Assembly (NCBI RefSeq): GCF_003967015.1
Contig: NZ_AP017560.1
Location: 1,488,001 to 1,552,000 of the forward strand
DNA from: Pseudanabaena sp. ABRG5-3
GTDB lineage: Bacteria > Cyanobacteriota > Cyanobacteriia > Pseudanabaenales > Pseudanabaenaceae
Length of the DNA: 64,000 nucleotides
Direction: 5' to 3'
Below are positions 63,901-64,000 of the stretch, piece by piece. Both the position numbers and the translations under genes were made by a program. Below the pieces are notes generated by a model. That model ran no database searches, was not told where the DNA came from, and saw only the letters and a list, made by a program, of their open reading frames with translations. Numbering within the stretch: the first letter of the stretch is position 1; every line of letters begins with the position of its first letter.

Positions 63901-64000
63901 AAATTGAACATGTCTTTATCAATCAATTGGCTAGCCCAGATACCACCGCTACCACCCCACAATTACCCGTTGTCAAAAACAATGATCCTCAACTCAAAGA
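60996..64000 (+). CDS. Very long acidic, coiled-coil protein (3' end beyond window)
   Basis: The frame starting MSKVLINSLIDEINVLLSRP at 60996 is open for more than 1000 codons to the window edge. Residues about 130-160 and 250-310 hold repeated Gln/Thr/Val patterns (QQTLQQVVKESVQLSVQQV, QTVTGTVNQTVAQTIQETI). Residues 185-235 look like a coiled coil. From about residue 385 the sequence is strongly acidic and low in complexity, with EIIEVSPLEVSPLI, DESDEDDSEITEIE and many Asp/Glu/Ser/Asn residues. The true start could be at a later Met. No signal peptide is present and I do not recognise the family. HIP1 sites and codon use match the host genome. Confidence 0.75.
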   Translation, partial: MSKVLINSLIDEINVLLSRPVGSVSRKASPDTIHQREQLKQLRSHLESLTDDSQIGNLDKQYQALVIRLQSTHDKDIEHLTANTQATRTDKLETLPTLLVSPVVSNLFGAESDLIQETSTMTNGTPEPNSTFVNDRMIAALQQAIQQTLQQVVKESVQLSVQQVVSQTLAVERALMVGEISASINKIVESQQRSQISQELITLNQQKQKLSAEISQLESDRASWMKQFQEFQSSQQESLDRSLRSVNTYLQDQIRDQINDTVQQTVTGTVNQTVAQTIQETIQGTLQDNLVNLPSVTANLEAESNREQEFVNKVQEQTDRFLLHLDEMFNSTFRSLEQDIQEYQSSIEAKLGHIETLEQKGEALINALVDRISQQSENPVENSSESSNILPELPDDIPAQYLETVTEPADENLINALLAGNEFGETITEPVVEQIIEVSPLEVSPLIDVPQAEMLDQEINAEIVDLQINSELNLESVVANSENESSDQLVSPVEQSNIDESDEDDSEITEIEIILGASSDTLFESPVETSKNDEPFAGFLDETGSLYLDPSFSEDPQSNINAPQINPDFDIDAETQIFDSFNEDITRIEETNELDLQPFSLSPELAIEAGQTVNEPELLLWLEESSNRPVPTTNIAEISPDQDLLSWLGNDALDMAKLPKQPQQASIVTNSISDLEIINTNLAAAVDLDTSNEIAVSDNQSEQIDSEVEQLPSNHSLSDQASDSDESLILLTNKNTDSIEFPEWEESLVNALNSDLEHFDEGLIVDPEITTSLDQFIRNTPYALINWETEESQAYPTIIEVSAKSPTEVQPQTTKSLENNQDKLQINISNEQTVTDIDSQSSPFSPESSEIPEIFDNPDALFETAGKPPLQVSQSSSIDDDMEAIFADVIAETTARYAPPSPPFETNDELDELFEGTGKNNRSTSNINFEHLGSVDADSQASMERAKTEAVMDESELDTLLFGFDPDTEIEHVFINQLASPDTTATTPQLPVVKNNDPQLK

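Overview
The window looks like a filamentous, non-heterocystous cyanobacterium of the Pseudanabaena type. The palindrome GCGATCGC (HIP1) occurs very often. The gene set is cyanobacterial: an SLH/OprB iron-uptake porin, a DUF1517 protein, FHA proteins, Uma2 nucleases, a NIL-domain ferredoxin and a TftA-like wall amidase. The genus is inferred from gene content and HIP1 density; no rRNA is present to confirm it.

Layout. 1-2135: end of a mobile or defence region, with a type I restriction methylase running off the left edge, a long gene-poor stretch, and a tRNA-Val fragment that stops after the anticodon stem. 2744-14578: chromosome with scattered accessory genes: a nuclease-like protein, a lone ABC ATPase, a NACHT NTPase, polyphosphate glucokinase, Uma2, the (p)ppGpp enzyme, an anti-sigma kinase and PBP2. 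14662-18123: an AT-rich two-gene cassette (ABC-type ATPase plus Toprim-like protein, a PARIS-like arrangement). An IS630-type element has cut its 3' end, and an unidentified gene remnant follows. 18177-26936: ilvC, Ser/Thr kinase, Uma2, aat, a 1-kb intergenic region holding two tandem covarying structured elements, then clpB and an MlaE permease. 27116-44801: K+ channel, DUF1517 protein, two FHA genes, membrane proteins, nadK, ruvA, two signal peptidases, aspartokinase, gpmI, a Tat-exported dienelactone hydrolase and an SDR. 45038-54811: a large lipoprotein, a histone-H1-like protein with a duplicated domain, tRNA-Ser, DedA, a NIL ferredoxin, a TftA-like amidase, sdhB and trpE. 55408-64000: pdxH, glucokinase, a HEAT-repeat protein, an iron-uptake porin, and a very long acidic protein that runs off the right edge.

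The strongest pattern not explained by the genes is a dense set of perfect palindromes, more than 30 in 64 kb. Nearly all lie between genes and very often touch or contain a stop codon. Many sit inside about 90-150 bp elements with terminal inverted repeats that fall into at least five families. Within a family the outer ends are conserved, but the central hairpin differs between copies while both arms stay complementary. In one place a palindrome copies the 3' end of tRNA-Ser in inverted form. These elements probably act as terminators for the neighbouring genes as well as being, or having been, mobile.

Most genes are single housekeeping units rather than long operons. Clear couplings are the ATPase/Toprim pair, the ATGA overlap into ruvA, and the two adjacent signal peptidases.
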